Shown here: piece after piece, positions 1-5,860 of the stretch
Position numbering within the stretch: position 1 is the first letter of the stretch
How the letters are laid out: the number at the start of each line of letters is the position of its first letter
Assembly (NCBI GenBank): GCA_030671165.1
Contig: DAOVAG010000054.1
Location: forward strand, 1 to 6,262
DNA from: Candidatus Bathyarchaeota archaeon
Lineage (GTDB): Archaea > Thermoproteota > Bathyarchaeia > RBG-16-48-13 > GCA-020355125
Direction of reading: 5' to 3'
DNA length: 6,262 nucleotides
Translations under genes and position numbers: made by a program
The notes under the pieces: model-generated
The model's input: only the letters and a program-made list of their open reading frames with translations
Told to the model about the DNA's origin: nothing
The model's database searches: none

Positions 1-51
1 CATGTGTGTTGTGTTTTGGCCACTGGATATAGTGGTGTCTCCAAAGTCCCA
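1..51 (-). pseudogene. Continuation of the PKD domain past the TGA stop
   Basis: Reading the same frame beyond the TGA at 52-54 gives W-D-F-G-D-T-T-I-S-S-G-Q-N-T-T-H-M to the window edge. W-D-F-G-D is the hallmark core of PKD domains, directly preceded in the family by one variable residue after S-W or S-Y. The stop sits exactly at that variable position, so both sides belong to one domain with no frameshift. Either a nonsense substitution (for example TCA to TGA or CGA to TGA), a sequencing error, or readthrough explains it. The rest lies outside the window. Confidence 0.75.
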
Positions 52-1428
52 TCACCACGAGATTATCGTCCCATCCAGGTCCGTGGATGTGTCTGAAAAG
101 TTGATGATTGTAAATATTGAGAGATTTGTTGTAGGTGAATAAGTGAAAGAAGCCGCTGGAAGAACATGGACGGTAAAAGATGATGTTGAGCTGGATGCAC
201 CTTCGTGAGTTACATCTCCTTCCCAGCTTGCATAGACGCTCCATGTACCTACCATGTCGGGGGTGTATGTGTCTGTGTAGTCTCCCTGGTTTGTTGTAAC
301 TGTTCTTGTGAATGTTGAACTGTCAGGTTTTGTAAAGGTCAAGGTTACTGTTTTATCTGTGAGAGGTGGGTTGAGGGAACCTATGACTGTTATTTCATTT
401 CCTAGGATGAGGTTTATTGGGGATGGAGAACTTGTGATGGAGCTTGAGATCTTCGTCACAGTCAATGTAGAGACATTGTCATCTTCACCATTATTATCAA
501 GAAAATCTTTTGCGTAAATATCAATCCAATATGTTCCAGCACTTTCACCTGAACTATCCCATAGCCCTGTATAAGTTCCATCTCTGGAAAGATCTGTAAG
601 GCTTATAGTAGCTATGTTTGTCTCATCAGGCCTTTGAATATAGGCAAAAACACTATCTACACCAGATCTATCAAAAACATCGACACTGATCGCAAAAATG
701 GTTCCAATAGGACCAATGTTTGGCTCTACGTTACAATTACTGATTGTTGGAGGACCAGTATCAGGTGGACTTAGCACATCCTGTATTTCAATAACATCTT
801 TAACCGCACTTGTCCAACCTTGATCGGAAGCAGAAGCATGTGACTGAGCCTTCATAATCCAAACATCTACTGGAACTCCACCTGTCAAAACAGACCAAGG
901 AAACCGACCTTCTAAGGCAGTTCGCATCGTATAGAGATCTCCAGCTTCGATAGGAATCTCTGTTACACTCAAATCATCTGGATTACTCATCCACTCTGTT
1001 ACAAATTTTGGGTGATTAGGTGTTCTGATGGATACACTCATTTCGCCATATCTATCCACATCAAATTGTAATGAATGCGTTGCAACATCAGTTACTGTTG
1101 AACTACCCAAAGCTATTACTAGAACATAATATGTTTGTTCAATATTTTCAGGAACCTGTTCAATATCCCAACGCACATACAAATAATCTTCGTCAAAATC
1201 AACACCAATGTATAAAAGTTCTCGTTCTTGTTGACCACTAGCTCCAGAAGCGTCATCACACCAAAGAATACCTGTAGAAGTATTAGTGTCTTGTACCCAG
1301 ATTGATGGAGAACTCCAACTGTCGGGCTCAACATATGCATAAGTCACTGTTAGTATTGAAACAATTAAAAGAAGTGATAATGTTGAAGCTCCAAACCATC
1401 TTTTACTTTCTTCGTTCATACATTGCAT
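52..1428 (-). CDS. Secreted Ig-like/PKD surface protein, interrupted by in-frame TGA
   Basis: I see a secreted multi-domain protein of 458 residues up to a TGA stop at 52-54. Residues 5-10 are polar and basic (E-E-S-K-R), followed by a hydrophobic stretch at about 13-31 ending T-Y-A, which is a good signal peptide. Residues about 34-218 form a beta-rich domain with many aromatic residues that I cannot assign firmly; it resembles DOMON/carbohydrate-binding-like sandwiches. Residues about 227-325 are an Ig-like domain (P-T-I-S, then D-R-S-G-V-D-S-V, G-T-Y-W-I-D-I-Y-A-K-D). Residues about 331-421 are a second Ig-like domain (G-S-L-N-P-P-L, T-K-P-D-S-S, G-T-W-S-V-Y-A-S-W-E-G-D). From about 425 a PKD domain begins (A-S-F-T-Y-S-P, D-G-T-I-I-S-W) and stops abruptly. 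The start may be ATG at 1428 or at 1419; upstream only a weak AAAGAG is seen. Likely exported and cell-surface attached or part of a larger protein extending left. Substrate or partner unknown. It may be a broken gene or a sequencing error. Confidence 0.8.
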   Translation of the reverse strand: MQCMNEESKRWFGASTLSLLLIVSILTVTYAYVEPDSWSSPSIWVQDTNTSTGILWCDDASGASGQQERELLYIGVDFDEDYLYVRWDIEQVPENIEQTYYVLVIALGSSTVTDVATHSLQFDVDRYGEMSVSIRTPNHPKFVTEWMSNPDDLSVTEIPIEAGDLYTMRTALEGRFPWSVLTGGVPVDVWIMKAQSHASASDQGWTSAVKDVIEIQDVLSPPDTGPPTISNCNVEPNIGPIGTIFAISVDVFDRSGVDSVFAYIQRPDETNIATISLTDLSRDGTYTGLWDSSGESAGTYWIDIYAKDFLDNNGEDDNVSTLTVTKISSSITSSPSPINLILGNEITVIGSLNPPLTDKTVTLTFTKPDSSTFTRTVTTNQGDYTDTYTPDMVGTWSVYASWEGDVTHEGASSSTSSFTVHVLPAASFTYSPTTNLSIFTIINFSDTSTDLDGTIISW

Positions 1429-1480
1429 GTCTCTTTACTCTTTAATACGTTACATCATTTTGAATAAGGTGAATAAATTC

Positions 1481-1488
1481 TATATTTA
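1481..1488 (-). promoter_or_regulatory. Possible TATA box for the surface-protein gene
   Basis: On the minus strand this reads TAAATATA, about 53 nt ahead of the ATG at 1428. An archaeal start of transcription some 25 nt downstream would leave a leader of about 30 nt. The surrounding sequence is so AT-rich that chance matches are likely, so this is only a candidate. Confidence 0.25.
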
Positions 1489-1517
1489 GTGTAACTATCT
1501 AGGATATATATAATTAA

Positions 1518-1543
1518 TTAGAAAAATAAATTAGAAAGATAAA
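1518..1543. repeat. Tandem 13-bp direct repeat
   Basis: TTAGAAAAATAAA (1518-1530) is followed immediately by TTAGAAAGATAAA (1531-1543), identical except for one base. It lies in the promoter region, about 90 nt upstream of the surface-protein start and about 295 nt upstream of ahcY. It could be a recent slippage duplication or a paired regulator site; nothing in the sequence decides between them. Confidence 0.6.
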
Positions 1544-1746
1544 TATTTATAACTATGTTATATACTTGCTGATTCAAATTCTCGATAAAATAGCTTCTTA
1601 AAATCTCTATCTTTTAAGCTTCAATAATCAACCATCTTTACTAGTTGTATATTTTAATAGATTGAATCAATTGATGTAAAACTAAATTGTTTAGAAATCA
1701 AAAATGTTTGAATCGACAAATCAACTATCAATCATTAAGAACTTCG

Positions 1747-1755
1747 TATTTTATA
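1747..1755 (+). promoter_or_regulatory. Possible TATA box for ahcY
   Basis: TATTTTATA lies about 80 nt ahead of the ahcY start. If used, transcription would begin near 1778 and leave a leader of about 60 nt. There is no clear purine-rich BRE immediately upstream (the flank is ACTTCG), so the call is tentative. Confidence 0.3.
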
Positions 1756-1823
1756 GAGTAAGTTTGTGAACTAAAGAGTTAAATTTAGTTTATTCTTATT
1801 TCCTCCATAGCAAAATTACATAA

Positions 1824-1828
1824 GTGAT
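1824..1828 (+). promoter_or_regulatory. Ribosome binding site deciding the TTG start of ahcY
   Basis: GTGAT matches the 3' part of the GGAGGTGATC anti-Shine-Dalgarno complement and stands 8 nt before the TTG at 1837. An in-frame TGA at 1828-1830 rules out any start further upstream, and the next ATG (codon 27) would remove conserved sequence. Confidence 0.5.
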
Positions 1829-1836
1829 GAATATAC

Positions 1837-3090
1837 TTGACTTCAAAATATCAAATAAAGGATATTGACTTAGCCCCTCAAGGAGAGAATTCAATCTATC
1901 TTGCTGAGTCGAGAATGCCAACACTGGTTAGAATTAAACAACGATTTGCACAGGAGAAACCTCTTCAAGGCCTCACCATTGGGGCATGTCTGCATGTCAC
2001 AAGAGAAACAGGGGTTCTTGTTCAAACATTGAAAGTCGGAGGTGCAAAGGTGGTGCTGTGTGGATCTAATCCATTGAGTACGCAAGATGATGTGGCAGCT
2101 GCGCTTGTCAAAGAAGGGTTTAATGTATATGCATGGAGCGGAAATGATTCAGAGTATTATACTTGTATAATGTCTGTGCTGGATCATGATCCAGATATTC
2201 TCATAGATGATGGAGCTGACCTCATTGTAATTGCCCATAAAGAGAAAAAAAGTATACTTGAGAAAATCATTGGAGGCCAGGAAGAGACAACAACAGGTGT
2301 AAATAGATTACGCGTGATGCAAGAACAAAATGCACTTAAGATTCCAGTGATCGCGGTGAATGATGCAAGTATGAAAACCATGTTTGATAATAGATACGGT
2401 ACCGGCCAAGGAGTCGTTTCAGCTATCAAAGCACTAAACATCCTCTTTGCTGGAAAAACGGTTGTTGTCGCGGGTTATGGTCCATGTTCGTGGGGAATGG
2501 CCACTCGAGCACGAGGATTAGGGGCAAATGTCATCGTTACAGAGGTGAATCCGGTCCGAGCTTTGGAAGCTGTGATGGATGGGTATCGAGTTCTTCCCAT
2601 GGAAAAAGCTGTTATAGAGGCAGATATGGTATTTACGTCTACAGGATGTAAAGATGTTGTAGTGGGGAAACACTTCGAGAAGATGAAGGATGGTACCATC
2701 CTTGCAAACCTTGGTCACTTTAATATTGAGATCTCCGTAAAAGATCTAGAAGAGATGTCGAGTAAAACAAAACGGATAGGTGAATACGTAGACGAATACA
2801 CCTTTTCCAATGGTAAAAGATTGTATCTTCTAGGAGAAGGTAGATTAGCAAACCTTGTAGTTCTTGGAGGTCATCCATCTGAAATTATGGACTTAAGTTT
2901 TTCAGTGCAAGCACTAACCGCGGAATATTTGATTAAAACTCGAGATAAATTGGAGCCTAAGGTCCATACTGTACCAGATAAGATAAACGAAGAAATTGCA
3001 AAAGTGAAATTAGAAACGATGAATATTACCATAGATTCTTTAACCGAAGAACAGGAAGCCTATGTTAAAAGTTTCGAAATTGGAACCTAG
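1837..3090 (+). CDS. ahcY: Archaeal-type S-adenosylhomocysteine hydrolase
   Basis: The enzyme reversibly splits S-adenosylhomocysteine into adenosine and homocysteine in the cytoplasm, using bound NAD+, and so clears the inhibitor produced by SAM-dependent methylation. The 417 residues match the shorter archaeal/thermophile form. Substrate-domain residues are present: C-L-H-V-T-R-E-T at 51-58 (H53, T55, E57), S-T-Q-D-D at 81-85, D-D-G-A-D at 124-128, E-E-T-T-T-G at 149-154, and K180, D184, N185. E57 is at the position that contacts the adenine amino group in AHCY, favouring SAH over S-inosylhomocysteine as substrate. The NAD domain has V-V-V-A-G-Y-G at 209-215 and the ribose-binding acid E236; G-H-F-N at 293-296 and G-H-P-S-E-I-M-D at 345-352 follow, and the C-terminus ends F-E-I-G-T as in archaeal relatives. 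Oddities: the glycine loop reads G-Y-G-P-C-S-W-G, and residues 192-196 are G-V-V-S-A where relatives have S-x-x-D-G. Translation starts at TTG. metG follows after 93 nt. Confidence 0.95.
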   Translation: MTSKYQIKDIDLAPQGENSIYLAESRMPTLVRIKQRFAQEKPLQGLTIGACLHVTRETGVLVQTLKVGGAKVVLCGSNPLSTQDDVAAALVKEGFNVYAWSGNDSEYYTCIMSVLDHDPDILIDDGADLIVIAHKEKKSILEKIIGGQEETTTGVNRLRVMQEQNALKIPVIAVNDASMKTMFDNRYGTGQGVVSAIKALNILFAGKTVVVAGYGPCSWGMATRARGLGANVIVTEVNPVRALEAVMDGYRVLPMEKAVIEADMVFTSTGCKDVVVGKHFEKMKDGTILANLGHFNIEISVKDLEEMSSKTKRIGEYVDEYTFSNGKRLYLLGEGRLANLVVLGGHPSEIMDLSFSVQALTAEYLIKTRDKLEPKVHTVPDKINEEIAKVKLETMNITIDSLTEEQEAYVKSFEIGT

Positions 3091-3115
3091 CTCCCACAAT
3101 ATCCAAATGTATTAC

Positions 3116-3131
3116 TTTTAAGTATAAATGG
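3116..3131 (+). promoter_or_regulatory. Possible TATA promoter for metG
   Basis: TTTTAAGTATAAATGG lies in the gap between ahcY and metG. It is TATA-like and would place a transcription start near 3150, giving a leader of about 30-45 nt. The preceding T-run could also help end ahcY transcription. Independent transcription of metG is therefore possible, but co-transcription with ahcY cannot be excluded. Confidence 0.35.
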
Positions 3132-3180
3132 AAAACTTAAAATATTAAGAATAAAAATTCCTCTATTAATAATAGTCCGC

Positions 3181-3186
3181 GAGGTG
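3181..3186 (+). promoter_or_regulatory. Shine-Dalgarno GAGGTG overlapping the nominal metG start
   Basis: GAGGTG is a six-base match to the archaeal Shine-Dalgarno consensus GGAGGTGATC. The nominal GTG start (3184) is part of it, so the two cannot easily both function. From this site, a start about 9 nt downstream falls on ATC at 3196, in frame with metG. No other strong ribosome site precedes the GTG. Confidence 0.5.
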
Positions 3187-4836
3187 TTATTTCTCATCGA
3201 AAATATTATTGTAACCGCCGCGCTTCCTTACGCTAACGATAAACTCCACCTTGGACACCTACGTTCTACGTATATTCCAGCCGACGTTTATGTTCGATAC
3301 TTACGGCTAAATGACCGGAACGTAATATATATCTGTGCGACAGATGAACACGGAACCCCAATCACAATACGTGCAGAGAATGAATCAATCTCCCCAAAAG
3401 AGATAGTGGATCGATATCACAAAGCTATTTATAACGATTTGAAGCAAATGGGTTGTTCTCTAGACAAGTTCGGTAGAACAACTTCACAAACACATTATAC
3501 TTTAACTCAGGAATTCTTTAAGCGACTTCTACACAAAGGGTATGTCTATAAAGCTAATTATAAACAACAGTACTGTTCAAAATGTGATCGCTTCTTACCA
3601 GATCGATACATCCAAGGAACGTGCCCTCGTTGTGGAGGGGAGAAAGCAAGGGGTGACGCTTGTGAAGTATGTGGTACTTACTTAAAACCTAGTGAATTGA
3701 AAGATCCCTATTGCGTTTCCTGTGGAACAAAACCTGAAATCCGCGAAACATTCCATTGGTTCTTCAAGCTAAGTGCTTTTCGAACATTTCTTAAGGACTG
3801 GATAACTGAGAATGATGAATTGTCTCCAAACGTTAAAAATTATGCATCTCAATGGCTCAAAGGGGATTTGAATGACTGGTGCATTACAAGGAATCTCAGT
3901 TGGGGTGTTCCAGTTCCCTTAGAAGGTGCGGATGAGAAAGTTATCTACGTCTGGTTCGATGCTCCAATAGGATACTTATCATCAACAGTAGATTGGGCTG
4001 AGTCCTCTGGGGATAAAGACAATTGGAAATCTTTCTGGCAAGAAGACGGGGGTAGAATTGTACATTTCATTGGAAAGGACATTATTTATCATCACTCAAT
4101 ATTTTGGCCTGCTTTATTAAAGGCTCATGGGGGCTATAATCTTCCATATAAAATCATTGCTGGTGAGTATCTAACACTTGAACGAAAAAAAATGTCCAAG
4201 AGTAGAGGATGGGTTGTAAATGTTGATGACTATTTAAAAAAATATGATCCTGATCCCCTCAGATATTATCTAATTGTTGTTTCTCCATTGAATAAAGATG
4301 CAGATTTTTCGTGGGATGAGTACATTCGTAGAAATAACGACGAATTAGCAGATATATTAGGTAATTTCATTCACAGGTCCCTAATGTTCACATCCAGATT
4401 CTTTAATGAAAAAATTCCTAAACCGGGAAAGATCAAGGAGAATGATAAAGAAATTCTTCAAACAATTAAAAAGACTAAGATTGAAGTAGGGAATTTAATA
4501 GAATCTTGTAACTTTCATCGTGCTTTAAGAAAAATCATCGAATTAGCAGCGGTGGGAAACAAATACTTAAACAATAAGGAACCGTGGAAAACAATAAAAA
4601 CAGACCCCGAAAATGCTGCAACAACCCTTTATTTTGCTGATCAAATCGTAAAATCGATCTCCATACTTCTAGAACCTTTCTTACCTTTTTCCGCAGAGAA
4701 GATATGGACTTTTCTAAATTTACCTGATAGCGTTCATAATCAAAAGTGGAAAGATGTAGAAAAACCAGTCCCCTCAGACCATACCATTAATGTTCCGACT
4801 CCAATCTTCAAAAAAATTATCAAGCCAAAGTTATAA
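3184..4836 (+). CDS. metG: Methionyl-tRNA synthetase, archaeal type
   Basis: This cytoplasmic class I synthetase activates methionine with ATP and attaches it to initiator and elongator tRNA-Met. The HIGH motif is H-L-G-H (22-25) after A-L-P-Y-A-N; C-A-T-D-E-H-G lies at 51-57. The connective insertion has four Cys pairs at 131/134, 147/150, 160/163 and 177/180, the two-zinc knuckle form typical of archaea. W-F-D-A-P-I-G-Y (257-264), H-F-I-G-K-D (294-299) and K-M-S-K-S (336-340) complete the catalytic core. The helical anticodon domain from about 380 has N394, R398 and W468, matching E. coli N391, R395 and W461, which read CAU. The 550 residues end shortly after P-T-P-I-F-K-K-I, so the EMAP/Trbp111-like C-terminal tRNA-binding domain is absent, as in many archaea that encode it separately. 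The start is uncertain: GTG at 3184 gives nine residues before V-T-A-A-L-P, more than usual; initiation near 3196 would give M-E-N-I-I-V-T. Confidence 0.96.
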   Translation: MLFLIENIIVTAALPYANDKLHLGHLRSTYIPADVYVRYLRLNDRNVIYICATDEHGTPITIRAENESISPKEIVDRYHKAIYNDLKQMGCSLDKFGRTTSQTHYTLTQEFFKRLLHKGYVYKANYKQQYCSKCDRFLPDRYIQGTCPRCGGEKARGDACEVCGTYLKPSELKDPYCVSCGTKPEIRETFHWFFKLSAFRTFLKDWITENDELSPNVKNYASQWLKGDLNDWCITRNLSWGVPVPLEGADEKVIYVWFDAPIGYLSSTVDWAESSGDKDNWKSFWQEDGGRIVHFIGKDIIYHHSIFWPALLKAHGGYNLPYKIIAGEYLTLERKKMSKSRGWVVNVDDYLKKYDPDPLRYYLIVVSPLNKDADFSWDEYIRRNNDELADILGNFIHRSLMFTSRFFNEKIPKPGKIKENDKEILQTIKKTKIEVGNLIESCNFHRALRKIIELAAVGNKYLNNKEPWKTIKTDPENAATTLYFADQIVKSISILLEPFLPFSAEKIWTFLNLPDSVHNQKWKDVEKPVPSDHTINVPTPIFKKIIKPKL

Positions 4837-4968
4837 GTAGAACGGTAAACCTAAACTAATTCTTTGAAATTTCGTATTTTCCAATCTCCTCATTCTTATT
4901 GAAGTCAATCTTGAATCTTTCTATGCTCTTTATGCAGTCTTACAAGTCGAGAATGAGTGATAAACACG

Positions 4969-4975
4969 TTTTTTT
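4969..4975 (+). terminator. T-tract, candidate metG terminator
   Basis: A run of seven T on the plus strand about 130 nt after the metG stop. Archaeal RNA polymerase ends transcription at T-rich tracts without needing a hairpin. None of the T-runs closer to the stop is as long. Confidence 0.4.
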
Positions 4976-5074
4976 AGCCCTATAAATCCTCATTATTAAA
5001 TAGATAGAACATGAACAACATGTCTCTTTCTGAAAAATGTGAAATATTTACATGAATAAGCATGCTTTCCTAAT

Positions 5075-5082
5075 AAAAAAAA
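5075..5082 (-). terminator. T-tract on minus strand, candidate terminator of cofE-mobA
   Basis: Eight A on the plus strand give a run of eight T for minus-strand transcripts, about 140 nt beyond the stop of the MobA-like gene. It is the longest T-tract on that strand in the gap. Confidence 0.4.
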
Positions 5083-5089
5083 CACCTAT

Positions 5090-5121
5090 CATTTTTTAAT
5101 GTGTCTTAAGTCTAAAAAATG
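5090..5121. terminator. Symmetric inverted repeat, possible bidirectional terminator
   Basis: CATTTTTTA (5090-5098) and TAAAAAATG (5113-5121) are perfect reverse complements separated by 14 nt that include the palindrome CTTAAG. The arrangement presents a T6 tract to transcripts from either side, suiting a shared terminator between two convergent genes. All but one pair in each arm is A-T, so the stem itself is weak. Confidence 0.4.
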
Positions 5122-5224
5122 AATTGCCATCTCTCTATATTTCAATGTTGTAGGTTGAATAATCTCTGAATTTGACTCTATTCTGCTCTTAATTTTGATC
5201 TGATAATCAAATTATATACATGTT

Positions 5225-5860
5225 TTATGATTTGTGAAGTTTGTTTTTCGCTTCTTTCATGTCTTGAGGTGTATTAATATTCACAAAAGTGTTGAGTGTG
5301 AAATTAAATCTTTCTAGGATTGTGGTAGATACGTAAAGCAGTTTTGTCAAGTTTATCATAATATTGTTAACTCTATATTTTTTTTCTTCAAATGCTTTTA
5401 ACGCAGATTTGTATGCAGCTTCGGTCTCATATACGGCTTGTAGTGGTTCGATGTAGTTATTTGGCCAAATTGGGATTACAGCTTCTAAACCAACTACTAA
5501 TTGTAAAAGAAGTGATATTACTTTAATTGAGATAAATGGAGTATCATTAGGCAAAAGTATAGAATATTTTCCGAGAGCATATTTAAACCCTGTTAATGCA
5601 CCAACTATTGGGGACCTCACAGAATATTCATCTATGACAAGTCTTATCGGATCATGTAAAATTTTTTCAATCTCTCTCTTTTGTTCCTCAGAAGCAACTA
5701 CAACTATTACTTCATCAACTACAGGTCTTATCCTATCTACAACGTGGCTGAGTAGAGGTTTACCGAGTAATTTTGCTTTACTCTTATTCATTAAAAAACG
5801 TGATGATTTGCCCCCTGACAAGATTATTGCTGAGCAATTTATACTCTTAGCGTTTTTCAT
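5225..5860 (-). CDS. MobA-like nucleotidyltransferase (possible guanylyltransferase)
   Basis: A 211-residue single-domain protein of the MobA-like NTP transferase family, which transfers a nucleotide (GMP in MobA, onto molybdopterin) to a cofactor precursor. The N-terminal nucleotide loop I-L-S-G-G-K-S-S-R-F is at 13-22 with K26 and G-K-P-L at 33-36; S-P-I-V-G-A-L-T-G at 83-91 matches the G-P-L-A-G-L region; N-D-T-P-F at 105-109 holds the metal-binding Asp; Y-I-E-P-L-Q-A-V-Y at 136-144 and F-V-N-I-N-T-P-Q-D at 192-200 are typical MobA signatures. The glycine that normally follows R-M/F in the loop is Leu23 here. The ATG overlaps the cofE stop as ATGA, so the two are co-transcribed and probably translationally coupled. 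Alternatives are CobY-like or CofC-like guanylyltransferase activity; the E-P-L-x-A-V-Y motif favours MobA. Family assignment is firm, the substrate is not. Confidence 0.8.
   Translation of the reverse strand: MKNAKSINCSAIILSGGKSSRFLMNKSKAKLLGKPLLSHVVDRIRPVVDEVIVVVASEEQKREIEKILHDPIRLVIDEYSVRSPIVGALTGFKYALGKYSILLPNDTPFISIKVISLLLQLVVGLEAVIPIWPNNYIEPLQAVYETEAAYKSALKAFEEKKYRVNNIMINLTKLLYVSTTILERFNFTLNTFVNINTPQDMKEAKNKLHKS

Larger units (their letters stand above)
1429..1836. other. AT-rich divergent intergenic region
   Basis: This 408-bp stretch separates the divergently transcribed surface-protein gene and ahcY. It is very AT-rich and must hold both promoters. I see TATA-like boxes for each side, a 13-bp tandem repeat at 1518-1543 and overlapping short palindromes at 1661-1675 (ATTGA-A-TCAAT and ATCAATTGAT). 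I found no tRNA-like fold and no convincing gene; a 21-codon frame starting ATG at 1704 has no ribosome site or recognisable sequence. Confidence 0.7.
4837..5224. other. Convergent intergenic region
   Basis: This 388-bp AT-rich stretch lies between the 3' ends of metG and the MobA-like gene. It contains T-tracts on both strands, a 9-bp inverted repeat at 5090/5121, a 10-bp palindrome AAGCATGCTT (5058-5067) and a weak ACATG/CATGT hairpin (5009-5023). TATAAA at 4981-4986 stands 24 nt before an ATG at 5011 that opens only a 14-codon frame. I see no supportable gene or structured RNA. Confidence 0.65.

Noticed and set aside
52..54. Selenocysteine at the TGA in the surface protein.
   Set aside because: The position is a variable structural residue in PKD domains with no redox role; a nonsense change or error is more likely, though no SECIS search could be run outside the window.
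308..517. A plus-strand open frame opposite the Ig/PKD protein.
   Set aside because: The minus-strand frame has clear domain signatures along its whole length; this one is a shadow without features.
1704..1769. A 21-codon plus-strand frame starting ATG at 1704.
   Set aside because: No ribosome site, no recognisable sequence, and it overlaps the probable ahcY promoter.
1891..2718. Several minus-strand open frames opposite ahcY.
   Set aside because: They lie antisense to a strongly conserved enzyme, have low-complexity Ser/Thr/Ile-rich translations and no family signature; they are shadows.
3088..3183. The ahcY frame stays open after its TAG stop and runs in phase into metG, suggesting readthrough or a pyrrolysine fusion.
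   Set aside because: The 31 codons between are AT-rich with no recognisable protein sequence, ahcY ends at its family-typical F-E-I-G-T, and 31 stop-free codons occur often by chance.
4955..5034. A C/D-box-like small RNA (GTGATAA near 4956, CTGA near 5030).
   Set aside because: The C box has a mismatch, no internal C'/D' boxes or terminal stem are visible, and the spacing is not distinctive in such AT-rich DNA.
5011..5055. A 14-codon leaderless gene behind the TATAAA at 4981.
   Set aside because: Very short, no homology that I recognise, and TATA-like strings are frequent here.
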